Assembly (NCBI GenBank): GCA_020796225.1
Contig: CM036754.1
Coordinates: 67,014,000 to 67,077,999, forward strand
Length of the DNA stretch: 64,000 nucleotides
Reading direction: 5' to 3'
Source of the DNA: Arion vulgaris
Lineage: Eukaryota > Mollusca > Gastropoda > Stylommatophora > Arionidae
In this document: piece by piece, positions 1 to 11,484 of the stretch
Layout of the letters: every line of letters begins with the position of its first letter
Numbering within the stretch: position 1 is the first letter of the stretch
Program-made: the position numbers and the translations under genes
Notes under the pieces: generated by a model
Told to the model about the DNA's origin: nothing
Database searches by the model: none
Seen by the model: only the letters and a program-made list of their open reading frames with translations

Positions 1-480
1 TGCATATTTGGCATGTCATTCTTTTCGGGCTGCACCAATATCGACACCCATCTCTCGCAATCTGGTCACGGACTGGGATTCACAACCCTAAAACTCCTCT
101 GTTCGGAAAGACTCTCAATGCGGTTTTTTTTTTCTCGATCCAGAAGCATTTGAGCTGAAAGCTCTTCGGCTCAGTGTCATGGACACTCACAGAGGACTTA
201 TCACCCGTAGTCCAACGCGCTATGAACACGCTGGGCAGGTGGGCGCTCTCAATGCGTTAAGAATGTCATTTCGGTCTATTACAACTCCCTCTGATATTGT
301 AGCCATGTCTGCCAATCTATCAGCTCATTCATTACCCCTAACTCCTGCATGCCCAGGGACAAAAATGAAGGTGATTTCTCTGATCCCTGTCTGTACCAGT
401 ACCTCCTCCCAGTTTCATCTCACCATTCCTGTTTCAACTTTACAAACCATACTCATACTTGGAGGCAGAGATTAATAATA
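1..480 (-). mobile_element. I-like LINE fragment (RNase H region), split by a SINE
   Basis: Antisense reading gives the same protein block as 23314-23800 ([19 protein letters not shown] type, the C-terminal part of an RNase H domain) and as 37040-37460. The fragment is interrupted at 123-245 by a SINE. It is decayed and continues beyond the left edge. Confidence 0.7.
123..245 (-). mobile_element. tRNA-derived SINE (family S3), internally deleted
   Basis: Flanked by perfect 11-bp duplications CTCTCAATGCG (112-122 and 246-256). In antisense it shows a poly-A tail (poly-T at 123-133), the A-box region TAGCGCGTTGGAC and the TGCCCAGCGTGTT head shared with 11795, 16105, 49256 and 55275. Compared with those it lacks the middle, including the B box. 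Confidence 0.85.
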
Positions 481-1000
481 TATGGAAGAGGTTGTAATAG
501 ATAGTTTTAAGATAGAAAGAGTTAGCATGAGTTGTTTGAGGGCCTATGCCCAAACCGAGGTTAAACAGGCATGGAAGAGAGAATTATACCTCATTCAACT
601 CAGACACATTAACACATCTCGCCCAACAACTCGGAAACATTAACACATTTTCCCCAACAACTTGGAAACACCAATACATTATTCATCTGACAGAAAAACA
701 AGTTGAGTAAATCAGATTATAAAATCAATAACAGCGTGTCACATTTTATATTAATAAAACCATTTTCTGATCTGCAGTTAGTCATAAAATGTATACATGC
801 ATCGTCTCCCTCAAACAAACACACGACGTTGTGGGAGTTTATTCAATAACCAAATCTAAGGATAGGCCTTCTTCTATGTTTCTAATTCAATAATAACATC
901 TTATATAACTGTTTCTTCTCATCCTCCATTGTATCTCAGTGAGGTGTTATTGGGGAAATGTAAGAATTCTCAGTGTGCTGTGTAACTCTCTTATTTTGTA
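481..1000. other. AT-rich sequence without recognised feature
   Basis: No ORF or repeat was recognised apart from a short imperfect repeat of ACACATT..CCAACAACT around 605-670. Confidence 0.4.
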
Positions 1001-1085
1001 GGGGGATCTATATGAGGAAGTGGTTAAGATGTTTGCTTGTTGTTCTGAAGGTTGAGGGTTCTAATCCAGATCGAGTCATATGTTA
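1000..1085 (+). mobile_element. tRNA-like SINE head
   Basis: Contains an A-box-like GTGGTTAAGATG and a B-box GGTTCTAATCC at the spacing of a tRNA-derived promoter. It does not fold as an obviously intact tRNA, so a degraded SINE is more likely. Confidence 0.5.
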
Positions 1086-1089
1086 TATT

Positions 1090-2550
1090 TTTCTCATGAG
1101 ATCCTAGATTCATGGTTTAACTCTTAACCATTGGCAGGTTTTTAAGGTTATTTCGATATTTTTGATGCCCTGCTCTATATTTAGCAACCATACAAATTCT
1201 TTGCATTGAAAATAGGAATGTTATATATGGTTGGAAAGCTAATTGGATGGACTATCTGAATATGTGGTTTTAACATAAGTGTGATGTAATTTATGATATC
1301 CGTGACCTACTTATGGAAAGTCTAAAATAGATTATTCTACAAATGACAATTTTTTTACAGTCACAAAGAAGGAAAAAAATAAGTATGACGAATATAATGG
1401 AATCTTTTATTACATTCTTTTAAAGTCTTCATATTTGCAAAACATATATGAATTTAAACATGTTTGGAAAATATGAAAGGCAGTAATCATGAAATTTATA
1501 ATATTCAATATTTTCATATTGTAAAGAAAAAGTCAATAAATATCGCCTTCAAGAGAAAATGATGCCGAATTGGTCTAGTAAGCAGCCTATAAAGAACTAA
1601 CACTTATAGTGGCATACATAAACATTAAATAGGTATATAATTTCTAAACATTGCAAGTAAAAGATATTATTAAACAAAAATATGATTACGCAATGATATT
1701 TGATAGACAAAATAATCAGGTAAAAAGTTATCGGGCATCTTGCAAACAGAGTCAAAGTGACTCAGGCACAGAATGCTCATCTGACCCAAGCATAGATATT
1801 TCAAGAATCACTGGTGTCTTCATCAGGACAGTAATTTGAGTTATTAGAATCCACTTTATCATATATTTGGGGATTTTTCGCTGGAGCAATTTGGGCGTTT
1901 CTACAAAATGACAAGTAGGAAATGAGGTGTGCTCCAGTCAACGAGATTAGACATCTAAAACATATATAATTAATTTTTTTATAATTTTTAATTAGATTAT
2001 CATATGTTCTGCTTTAGATAACATACATTTTACCAAATTAAATGCAAAATGGATACAAAATTATGGCCACTTAAATAGGCATGTTGCATCGATCATAAAT
2101 GATCGAAATCCCAATATCCAAATGGTTAAGGGTTAAGCAACACTCTTGACATATGGTGTGTCATTTCTACAGATAAAGACAGATCTATAAGGGGGAGAAA
2201 AAAACCAGCACAAGGAAGTCAATCCTTTGCTTTTAGATTCTTTTATTACACTAACTCTGTAATGTTTGTTTATATACCCAGATTAAATCAATAAACTAGC
2301 TTGTCTGTTGTATTTATAAACAATCATCTGTTGCATGCAGCAGATTCATTTATGTATGACATGTCTGTCTCTGTGGTTCTGCTGTAGCAGTCTATTGATC
2401 TCACTAATTGCTCTTTTCTATTGAACACAAACGTCCAAAGTGGAAAGTCATGTTTTGCTAATTATTTTTAATATGTTTCAGTTATAACCATTTTATGAAT
2501 ACTCCGCTCTTTGCAAATTAGTTGCTAGATTAATGTTTTGTTTGTCTGTC
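1090..2550. other. AT-rich sequence without recognised feature
   Basis: Long AT-rich stretch with only short non-conserved ORFs. No repeat family from elsewhere in the window was recognised. Confidence 0.4.
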
Positions 2551-2555
2551 TGCTA

Positions 2556-2640
2556 TGAATTCAGGCGTAGTCATGGTGTCTCTGAATGATTTTTGCATGA
2601 AGGATTGCTTTCCTTACGGAGCGAGGAGAGAAGAGAAGGA
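2556..2640 (-). mobile_element. SINE central-domain fragment (family S8)
   Basis: CTATGAATTCAGG followed by TGATTTTTGCATGAAGGA and TGCTTTCCTTA matches the antisense of the domain seen at 15010-15215, 35359 and 49076. Diverged and truncated. Confidence 0.55.
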
Positions 2641-2755
2641 TCAAATTGAAGTGTGTAGAAATTTTAAGGAGAAAGTTAAAATAAAAAAATATCTAACTCT
2701 ACGATTTGCTTCCTTTCGCTGTTGACTTCAGAGTGACTTAAGTCATCTCCCTTTG

Positions 2756-3000
2756 TGAGAGGAGTGCCTGGCCGAAAGGATTAGAGTGCAGGCTCACATT
2801 CAAGAGACCCAGGTATAATCGCAGGTAAAGCCAATGAGTTTTTTCTGTTGGTGGGTCATAAAGAGAAAATCCCAAGCTGAACAGTTTGGCGATGACTGCA
2901 CTAGTCGTGCGACCATTAAATTCCTCAGGCTCATGTCCCCCCCTGTTCTACGCTGCCCTAAAAAGCGGTAACACTGGCAGTAAAGATCCCCCCCCTGTGA
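2756..3000 (+). mobile_element. tRNA-like SINE, degraded
   Basis: Begins with TGCCTGGCCGAAAGGATTAG, an A-box-like stretch, and a weak B box around 2808, followed by non-coding body and a pyrimidine/C-rich end. No target duplication was identified. Confidence 0.4.
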
Positions 3001-3224
3001 GCTCTAGGATCGGGTTAGCTATTAAAATCAAACTAATACCTCTTCTTTGTTTGTTCTGAAATGGGCATTTGTTACAACACATTGCAGATTACAGCGGAGG
3101 ATGCGATATCTTCATCTTTCAGTCTGACACATCAGATTTATTTGTTATGATCAAGCATGCCTACCCTTTTTGATTCCTATTTACTTGGTCTGACTAGTCT
3201 GTTATTAGGGACACCGTTAGAAGT

Positions 3225-3880
3225 TGCCATAAGATCATGGTCAGTTCTAGTTTACTGACTCCTCTGTCATCTCATTCATTGTATCGTAGACTACAACCTG
3301 GAGGTGGAGTAAGATCTTGGTCAGTTCTGGTTCCCTGACTCTTCTGTCATCTCATTCACCGTGTCTTAGACACCACTTGGAGGTCGTGTAAGATCATGGC
3401 CAGTTCTGCTTCCCTGACTTCTGTCATCTCTGGTTCACTGACTCTTCTGTCATCTCATTCACTGTGTCTTAGGCTACTACCTGAAGGTGGAGTAGGATCT
3501 TGGTCAGTTCTGGTTCCCTAACTCCTGTCATCTCTGGTTCATAGACTCATGTCATCTTTGGTTCATTGACTCCTGTCATCTTTAGTTCATTGACTCTTGT
3601 CATATTTGGTTCAGTGGCTTCTGTCATCTCTGGTTCACTGACTCCTGTCATCTCTAGTTCACTGACTCCGGTCATCTCTGGTTCACTGACTCCTGTCAGC
3701 TCTGGTTCACTAACTCCTACTAGCTCATTCAATGTGTGTTAAGCAACCAACTTGGAGGTGAAGTAGGATAATGCCAGTCATGGTTCTCTGGTTATTATAA
3801 TCTCCTTCACCTTGTCTTAGGCTAGCACTTAGAGGTGGGAGTAGGATCTTGTCAGTTATGGCTACTATCAGCTCAATTCA
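3225..3880. repeat. Minisatellite, nested unit lengths (about 24 bp within about 100 bp)
   Basis: Repeated blocks of TCAGTTCTGGTTCCCTGACT and TCTGTCATCTCATTCA with GTGTCTTAGRCTAC spacers recur about every 100 bp. The middle (about 3520-3720) has collapsed to about 24-bp units GTTCACTGACTCCTGTCATC. Open reading frames across it are by-products of the repeat. Confidence 0.85.
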
Positions 3881-4469
3881 TTGTGTCTTATGTCCCAAAG
3901 GAAGCTAATAAAGAAGTCATAGAAAACTTGACTAGTGGAAGAGAACAGGACATAAACCAATGTAGCTGAAGGACAGAGAATGTGGTGATAGCTTGGAAAC
4001 ACCATAGGAAATAACCACAGAACATAACAAGAAATACATCTGAATGAAATTCAAAGTTTAAAAAGGAGTGATAAGACCCACATTTTTTTTTAAAACGTAA
4101 AGATTGGAATCTTATGTGCAGAACGGAAGATGACATAAAATAGAATTTGTTGGTAGAGAGCAACAATTACTGACATATATATCATAGAGAACAAGAAAAT
4201 TCAGTAGTGGTTTTTATAGAAACATTGAGAATGATAAGTGAATCATAACTATACAAGAGCAATTTTCAACTGTGGGTACAAAAAGAGACCTGACACTTTT
4301 AAGAACTAAGCGGGCATGATAAAGACATCCCTGTAAATGGAAATAAACTATGAAGAAGTGGGAGAAGTCACAACCAAAAGCACCTGAGCTTCTGTGAGAT
4401 CTGTGGCTAATTGTTTTTAGTCTTTGTCGTATGTTTTAAACATTGTATATTCTAATCCGAGCCGCAGCG

Positions 4470-4800
4470 TTCGGTTTACAAGTGCATTTTTTCCAGATAC
4501 CGCTAGGATTGTTGCAGGAGTTCATGCTTTGTGCAATTCTCTTGACAGGTCTTTAATGAAAGCAGCCCCCCCCCCACTTCAGGTTGTCATCCAGTTTGCC
4601 TTGGATGCTGGCATATGTGGGCTGCCTTTTTCTTCTCATGTCTGCATACTGGAGGCAGTTCTGTTGGACATCCTGTTATCATTCTCACCAGGCCACAGGT
4701 TGTTGGTACCTATCTTGAATTTAGTGTAGAGGTCATATGCCATTTGTTGTGGCCAGTCTAGAGGCAAAGTAAGACTATCATCTAACAATATGTAATTCAG
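4470..4800 (-). mobile_element. I-like LINE C-terminal fragment
   Basis: Antisense peptide LYTKFKIGTNNLWPGEND and following residues match [18 protein letters not shown] of the copy at 45490-45936. The zinc-knuckle cysteines are degraded. Confidence 0.6.
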
Positions 4801-5253
4801 ACTATCACCCAACTTCATGTAATCTAGATAAGCACTTAAATATACTTAAATAATGTCAAGTTGACACACATTTATATCTAAAACCTCAGCATAAACCCTG
4901 TTTACTTATTCAAACCAGACACATGCTAACTCTAAAGATTAATGACACCATTGCAACATAACATGTAAACAATGCACAGGGATGTGAAATCCACAAATAC
5001 TAATACATACAACCTGAAAGATAATCTAGTCGTCTACATTTACAGGTCATCCCAGTGCAGCGCTGAGGAATTAATAATTATACTTCCTTATTGCCGAAAT
5101 AGTAAATAAAATGTCATCAATTACCAACCAAGTATTGACCGAAAACAGATATCAGAATTCAATATTTATGAAACAAATAAGCTAAAACGCATACTTATAC
5201 ATTTATTTACTATGTAAAGTATGTTGATAAACACACAAAAATCGAAATCTGAC

Positions 5254-5565
5254 CTGATCAAATTTGGCTCTTTCCTGTGCTTTCTCTGTCTTTTCTGCTT
5301 CAAGTTTCTCTACTTTAAATCGTAACTGGTTTATTTCTTCAACATCCCTTTCATACCGAGAGGCTAATGTTTCCAAATGTTCGAGACATCGTATAACTCT
5401 AGGCATTAAGTCTGTCACTGAATCATTCCCAAAGTTGTGAATAAGTTTATCAAATTCATGTGCTATTCCCGCAGCTTGGTCATATACATCTGTGACCGAA
5501 ATCACTTCAACTTCGTCGCTGGCCATTATTTTACTAGCATTAAACAAACATCGTCTGGGATCCAT
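5254..5565 (-). CDS. RILP-like protein, first coding exon (RH1 domain)
   Basis: An exon of 104 codons on the minus strand ending FDQ at a GTCAGA donor (phase 0). It reads VTDVYDQAAGIAHEFDKLIH, then DLMPRVIRCLEHLETLASRY and a coiled-coil stretch EINQLRFKVEKLEAEKTEKA. This pattern (VYD-x-A...EF..LI...LMP.V...LE.LE.LASR followed by a coil) is the RILP homology 1 domain of RILP and RILP-like proteins, which bind dynein light intermediate chain in known members. The related JIP3/JIP4 RH1 is a poorer match. Met14 (ATG at 5526) has a better start context (A at -3, G at +4) than Met1. Short upstream ORFs precede it. Later exons should lie to the left; none was recognised in 1-5250. Confidence 0.8.
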
Positions 5566-5602
5566 TGAATATCGCTGAGGAATTCCATGACGGTTAACAC
5601 AT

Positions 5603-5628
5603 CTATGCGAGTATAAATATATACTTGT
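5603..5628 (-). promoter_or_regulatory. Possible TATA-like element upstream of RILP-like exon
   Basis: The minus strand carries GTATATATTTATACTCG about 45-60 bases before the first ATG of the RILP-like exon. It could be a TATA box, but AT-rich sequence is common here and the transcription start is unknown. Confidence 0.25.
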
Positions 5629-5814
5629 ACAAGTTAAAAGTGATTCATGAATTCATCGATCGCATTCCCCCCATTCGCCCATTGTTATCTTAGCAGCAAT
5701 CTCGTGACTTGTCAGAGTTGCGGGACTTGGCGAAAATGAAACTTTCAAAAGTTGGGAAGAAAGATGTGGGATAATTAATTATAAATATGCTACAGTCACA
5801 AGTGAACAATATCT

Positions 5815-5965
5815 TATATCTAGGGCACGCGATTACAGATGATGACAGATTCGAAAAATAGATTCAGAAAATAATAGGAATGGCCAAAAGTACGTTCAAT
5901 GACATAAGCAAGTTACTATCATCTAAACATCGATATAAGGCCAAGAGAAAACTGTAGTTAAACTA
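5815..5965 (+). mobile_element. LINE reverse transcriptase C-terminal fragment
   Basis: Frame reading YLGHAITDDDRFEK, then AKSTFNDISKLLSSKH. This is the YLG.xI..D..x..EI..R...A...F..L block that follows the RT palm in RTE/CR1-like LINEs. Stops interrupt it. Confidence 0.6.
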
Positions 5966-5975
5966 TATCAAATGT

Positions 5976-6464
5976 CCCATCATCATTGGCTTCTTTGTCT
6001 CAGGAGACAATAGGTGTTGCGTCACGTAGTATCATATGTAGCGATGGCGAAACACGTAAAAACAAAGTAGGACCTACTGTAGTTTTACAAAGTACACAAA
6101 CAATATACAGCAGTGTTTCAACCAAAGGCCTTTATCAAGCAAAGGATACACCAGAAGTGAAGAAATTCAGACTTTTTATAATATAAGGCAGACATAACAT
6201 ATACAATCATACAATAAACCTCTATCAGCCCTAAAATGAAAATTTGGCGAGCGACTGTGTGGGATGGCTCAAAAATAAACCCAATCACATATGAAGGCAA
6301 AAGAAAGTGCAGAGAGACCATCCTCTGCATCAGCTCCAGTTTCACCTGCATCAACAATTGCCACCTAGAATAAGCAATTGCAGCCACAACAGATGTGATT
6401 CAGCACAGAACAAAATACGTGATGCAAACAAAACCTATTGTCTTCTGAGACAAAGAGGCAGATG
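5976..6464 (-). mobile_element. Penelope-derived element with inverted ends
   Basis: Both ends carry about 45 bp of inverted repeat: CTTTGTCTCAGGAGACAATA at the left and the complement of TATTGTCTTCTGAGACAAAG at the right, each bordered by a TCATCAT stretch. The antisense interior (CTTGATAAAGGCCTTTGG, then a tract ending AAAACTACAGTA) matches the 3' UTR of the Penelope-like fragment at 19780-20990. Read as a non-autonomous or rearranged Penelope element; a MITE that captured this tract is the alternative. Confidence 0.55.
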
Positions 6465-6664
6465 ATGATCTTGTTGACTGTACCATTGTGAAAAATTGTT
6501 CAACTTTTACTCCACTTGTTGATCTTTTACTTTTTGATACATTGTATTTCTGGTCACGCATGTTCTGCTATTAATATTTTAAAATTAACATCAGATAATC
6601 TCTGCATTATTTCAATTTTTGATCATCTTACTTGCAGCATCTTTGAGATTATATTTTGTTTGTT

Positions 6665-6810
6665 GAATTACTTCCTCAAGCGGAAACGTCTCCGATGGTT
6701 GGACAACATCTCAAGCATGGAATATAGTTCAGTTCCCAAGGGTCTCCTTTATGGAAAACTGATCTTTGGTAAGAAACCAAATGGAAGACCCCCAAATGCG
6801 ATATAATGAT
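6665..6810 (+). mobile_element. LINE 3' fragment (family H)
   Basis: Translates as RKRLRWLDNISSMEYSSVPK and GLLYGKLIFGKKPNGRPPN, the RRLRWLGHV.RM..xR.PK..L.G.L..G.R..GRP block near the C-terminus of many LINE ORF2 proteins. Confidence 0.7.
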
Positions 6811-6814
6811 GCAT

Positions 6815-7265
6815 ATAATGATTGATTGGACCATCATCACTGCACTTTTGTGAGTAACCATGCATGCTCTTATCTCTTTCATACACAGGAAGATGTCAGT
6901 GGTAGTGCACAAACTCTGTAGCATTGGCAAGAGAGTTCCCGATGTAATTTGGAGGATGGTGATAACAATTTGTAGGAATTTTATTAATGAAATATTTCTA
7001 ATGAACTTTGTCCGGGCAGTGGCTTTCCATCCTGCTCTACTCAGTTTTGAACTGCCTAGGGTTTATTTTATGTGCTCAAATTGAACACAGGACCTATGTT
7101 TTGTCACCCATCTCTGATAGGACTAGGCACTCGATCTCCCTTACACTGAGATCAGAGATCTCTGGAAAAAAATATCCTGATGGTTCCACAAGGAAGCAAT
7201 TCAAGTACTTTTGGAACTAGAGGCGAACACCTAACATCTACACCACAAAGACCCCTAGATGTATG
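6815..7265 (-). mobile_element. tRNA-derived SINE (family S6)
   Basis: Antisense copy of the element at 54850-55260: tRNA-like head at about 7215-7265, body with the AGATCTCTGATCTC...GAGATCG palindromic stretch, and a 3' part including CACAAACTCTGTAGC and CTTCCTGTGT. Related copies lie at 19187, 24140 and 43770. Confidence 0.65.
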
Positions 7266-7289
7266 TAAGCAAGATTTGAAGGTTCTTGT

Positions 7290-7512
7290 CGTGCCGGAGC
7301 ATGCAAGGGAAGCAAAGAATAGTACCACTGCGACTTACAATGCATGTTGTAAGAGACGATTGATGTAGGCCCTAGGATGCTACCTCGTAAATAAAAAGCA
7401 GCGCAGAAATCGGATGTGCTGGCCTATTTGAAGGCACATAACTGGCACAATGTACAATCGTTCTTAGGCTCAGATCACATACAAATCACATAGAGCGTTC
7501 AAAGAAGAAGAA
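7290..7512 (+). mobile_element. SINE family S1
   Basis: Contains the family core AAAGAATAGTACCACTGCGA, then GAAATCGGATGTGCTGGCC, CTCAGATCACATACAAATC and a GAAGAAG tail. Target duplications were not resolved in this copy. Confidence 0.75.
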
Positions 7513-8054
7513 GGTTCTTAACATAACCACATGTAGTTGGGAAACAGTAGCCAAAGACGGATGTATCTGAAGAAAAGAAGTTTGGAATGGGCTGTTGCAT
7601 TTGAAGCACAGTCTGATTAAACAAGGCGAGGAAAACAGGCACCTGGGGATACCTACCTCATCATTATGGTGTGATAACTGTGACACAGACAATAAGCACT
7701 GCATCAGACTTTAGAGTCATCAACGAAGCTGTGAAGTACCCATCTAGCATCACAGCTCTGTGGTCCTTCAGCAGGAAAAGAGACCTACTACTATATGTTG
7801 CATTAGTTTCTCTCAGATGAAAATTCAATGACAGTCTTTGTTATCTTTATTTGTCAAAAAAAAGGTGTGTTGCTGAAAAAATTGATGTTGGTAACATTCT
7901 CATCAATCCAAATCTTGCAAAATGAGAGAATAAGGAGTTTTAAGAACTCTAGGAGAAGCACCGGAGCCAATAAATATGATCAATAAATAGACATTGAACA
8001 AGTATTAGGGGCTTCCATAGTCTTGCAAATTGTGTATACTGCATTTTTCGTCTT

Positions 8055-8890
8055 TACAGATGGTCAATTGGCAAGTGTTTTACTGTGATATCTTATGTGT
8101 TTGAGCTTGTCTTTCTTGCCTTTAAGTTCATCCCCAAGTCTCTTTTCAAAAGATTATGCATCTTTGTGTATTATTGTTTTCCACATAACTCTGTCATCAG
8201 CTAGTTTTTTCCCATTTGTTGGGACCGGTAGAAAAGTTCTTCATTGAGTCTTTGCAATTAAACTTATATCTGAGCAGTGGTCTGCCTTGGAGCCTGTTCC
8301 CTTCCAAAAGTTAACAGTACCCTGTTGGGGTATTCAGCTATTTTCCATTCTTCCCACGTGTCCTAGCCATTTTGTCTTCTACTGCTGAGTATGCCCATGA
8401 TGGATGGCAAGTTTGCATGTTGCACTACTTCTTCTTCTACCCTTCGCCCCAAAGGAGGCATAGGTCCCCAACCAAGGCATTGCAAGCTCTCATGCGCTTT
8501 TATAGCTGTTTTTTATACAGGATGGGGTAGCCAATCTCACGCCAAACCTCCACTTTCACCATATATGAAGGTAGGTATTAGTGGTTCTATTCTTTACCCC
8601 GAATTTGGGCCCTGGTAGCCACACAGGCGTCTGATTTGTATTATGAATCGTCTTTTGACTCTTTATCGGACAGGAGAAACGTGTAGGCGCATTTACTGAG
8701 ATTCTCATCGTCAATATCGCGATCAGATCTCATATCAGACAGTTGCACTACTTCAGAGTTGATTATCTTGTCGTACCACCTGAAGTTCATCTTGTGGAGA
8801 CATCGAAATTGAAAGATGTTAAATCTCCTCTCCTGCCTTGAGTAAGCTGTCCATGTTTCTGAGCTATAAAGAGCTAATTCCACAGGCTCA
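8055..8890 (-). mobile_element. LINE 3' end (family H), split by a SINE
   Basis: Antisense frame at 8742-8883 gives SSETWTAYSRQERRFNIFQF and LHKMNFRWYDKIINSEVVQL, and 8055-8431 continues with the family 3' region shared with 33935-34440. The two parts are separated by an insertion with perfect target duplications. The element is a decayed 5'-truncated copy. Confidence 0.75.
8432..8741 (-). mobile_element. SINE family S2 insertion with 13-bp TSD
   Basis: Flanked by GTTGCACTACTTC at 8419-8431 and 8742-8754. The left end is the family's GAA-rich 3' tail in antisense; the middle contains GTGGTTCTATTCTTTAC and GGGCCCTGGTAGCCAC. The 5' 100 bp (8640-8741) is not shared with other copies I could see, so it is either an extended head or an older part. 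Confidence 0.75.
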
Positions 8891-9039
8891 ATAAGTTTGA
8901 ACCTTCATCTACAATGTTAATTTTATGTGGTCCCACAAAATGTGTATAAAACCTATCTCAAAGAAGATAGGACAAGGAAACACATTGATCAAGGTCTTGT
9001 TACTCCAATCCCTCCAGCATGCACTGGAAACAGAGAATA

Positions 9040-9225
9040 ATATGACAAACTTCACATTGTTGCACAGAGAAGATTACAAACTTCACATTGTTACACAGAA
9101 AGATTACACACTTTACAGTGTTGCACAGAGAACAAGATTAAAAACTTCACAGTGTTGCATGGAAAAGAAGATTGAAAACTTCGCATTGTTGCATTGAGAA
9201 CAAGGTTACAAACTTCTCATTCCCT
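9040..9225. repeat. Minisatellite, about 34-bp unit, five copies
   Basis: Repeats of ACAAACTTCACATTGTTGCA followed by CAGAGAAGATT with small indels. Confidence 0.85.
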
Positions 9226-9234
9226 TTTCCAAAA

Positions 9235-9960
9235 TTTCAAAAGCCCTTTTCTGTTCCAGGGTCGATATATTTTTATCTGTTTGAGGCTAAGATCTCGGTA
9301 ACAGTAATAATTGTTTCACGAAGGTTGGGTCGCTAGACCCCACACTTAAACTCCCAGCCTGGAGGACCAGGGTGTCTCTTTTAGTCTGTTCCCTTCCTGT
9401 AAAACTACAGCCAGCATAGCTCTTGGCATAATTGGTCTAGGATAATTGGTCAACTCAATCTTTCCAATCGTGACAAGAAGTAAAATGACTTCTACCTCTC
9501 CACTCCTCATGAAGCATATGGCTTCAACAATTGTTGCCACTTCCTGGTTGATTACTTTATGGCCTTCCAGGATAGTCCAGCACTCTTCAGCTCCCCAAGA
9601 AGACTTTGTCTCCAGGTCTGTTTAGGATGTCTACTTTTCCATTTTCCTTGCAGGTTCCACTCAAATGATTGTCTAGTGACACTTTGTGTCTCCGTAGGGA
9701 GGCCTGACACACCACCATTTTCACCTCTTAACCTGGGTCATCATGGGTTCTTGTCCTGTTATTATCCACATATTTGTGCTTGTAACTCTGTCATACCACC
9801 TCAATCTGAGAATACGTCGAAGACATTCACAACGGTCTGAATCTTATTTGTACTTAACTTGGTGACACGCCATGTTTCATTGCCATACAGCAATACAGAT
9901 TTCACAAAAAATAACATACTATAATAAATATTATTGGTATTGTCTTTAATCCGATACTTT
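9235..9960 (-). mobile_element. LINE RT C-terminus and 3' end (family J)
   Basis: Antisense frames give VLLYGNETWRVTKLSTNKIQ, then GRPKQTW-like PKQTWRQSLLGELKSAGLSW and GPPGWEFKCGV. These are the recurrent LYGSETW, GRPK.TWR..L..EL and terminal blocks of RTE-type LINE ORFs. Frameshifts and stops are frequent. Confidence 0.7.
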
Positions 9961-10690
9961 AATACAATTTTGTATTACAACAAGTTTCTCTGTACTATTT
10001 GTCTTATATAAACTCTCGCAATCATAGATATAAACAAAACCAATAACTGTCTGGTCTGAGTAATACAAACTAAAGGGACACAATCAAATGACATCAACAA
10101 CGTGGACAAATCTATAGTTATCGCTCTTGTACATTGTTCTATGAGAGTTCTAAATATATAGATAATAGTTTATAGCTGCTAGTAAGAAACAAATGATAAA
10201 TTATATACAAATGTTTCATAGTCTTTACAAACTGTAAACTGTAGGATATGAAGTGAATGTTTACTTCACATTTCCAAGCCAAGTATGCAGGAGGTTGGAT
10301 GGACAATTTATGTCCTAGCTTGTGGAACGTCAGTAGTAATAGTCACAACCTGTTTGCATGCAATTCAAAAAGTGAATGATCTATGTCTTACGCTAGTCTA
10401 TCTCATGAAACAAATACAATATTTTAATGAACAACTGACACAATATATAGGGATAGAAAATATTGTTTGTAAATGATAGATTTTTTTCTTCTTCTGTATC
10501 AGCTGTACAACATTTGACTGAGATGAAACCATACTAACAATTGTCTAATCATTTGTCTAGTCTGTTGCTGTTGTATTTGAGCGCTAGTGCTCTTTAAGTG
10601 TGGGAGACTGCGTCTTGTGGTTACCTTGATATGTGTCCGAACCACTTGACCTGTTGTTTCTTAATATATTGTAGCACCTGCAATGATTCC
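9960..10690. other. AT-rich sequence without recognised feature
   Basis: Only short unconserved ORFs. No match to repeat families elsewhere in the window was noticed. Confidence 0.4.
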
Positions 10691-10699
10691 ACTTTTTAT

Positions 10700-11155
10700 T
10701 ATTAATTCTTCTTCAGCGATCTCTGGTCATGCGCTTAATTTACTGTGAACCACAAACTGGGCAGACAGCTTCAGGTCTGTCAGGTTTCCCAAAGCTTAGT
10801 TTTCAGGTCGACTGGGTGTGGCCACATGTTGCTTCTCAGCTCACACAGAAGAGGACAGTCTTGCAGGATATGCTCTGGTGTCTGTTCTGCCTGCTGACAC
10901 TGGCAGAGAGCTGTTTGACTTATTCCTAGTCTGTATAAGTGTTTGTTGAGTCTGCAGTGTCCGTGCGTAGTCGAAATATAATGACCTGGTCTGTTCTGCT
11001 TAGGTCTTTGAGGGAGTCTTTTCCATAATCATATCCAGTGTTTGTCTTCCAGTCTACTGCAGATTTTCTCTGTATGAGGGTTTTGACCTCTTGAAAAGAC
11101 AAGGGTTGGTAAATTTGCTCTTTGGCACTGCCCTCCTTAGCTAAGACATCAGCAC
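10700..11155 (-). mobile_element. I-like LINE, RNase H to C-terminal region
   Basis: Antisense frame reads ADVLAKEGSAKEQIYQPLSF, the end of an RNase H domain, then VIIFRLRTDTADSTNTYTD and CVSSEATCGHTQST-type remains of a Cys/His C-terminal motif. Stops and frameshifts show decay. Confidence 0.65.
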
Positions 11156-11484
11156 TCTCTTATTATTAATGAATTATTGTTGTTGTAGTATCTACTCAGT
11201 AGACTTGAACACTTGAACAAATCAGATGAGAAATACATCATTGACATGAAATACAAATGTTATAGAAGAACACTTACAATATGAGGAACACAGGAAAGAA
11301 CAAATAAATACATAATACAAGAATGAAACACTGAAGATGGTTGGGGACAAAGACAAGTAAATTGGTCATATAAAACATTATAAAGACTTGGATAAAACAA
11401 TTCATAAAAGACTATATATATATATCAGGAAAGAGAGGAAGATCAAGAAGATGATGTATGCAAAATGTGACAGATAAAGTGTCT

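Noticed and set aside
1000..1085. A functional tRNA gene
   Set aside because: A and B box matches are present but no closed acceptor stem or clear anticodon arm could be drawn; a SINE head is more likely.
3888..4166. 92-codon minus-strand ORF next to the minisatellite
   Set aside because: Hydrophobic, low-complexity, no family resemblance, and no splice or start context.
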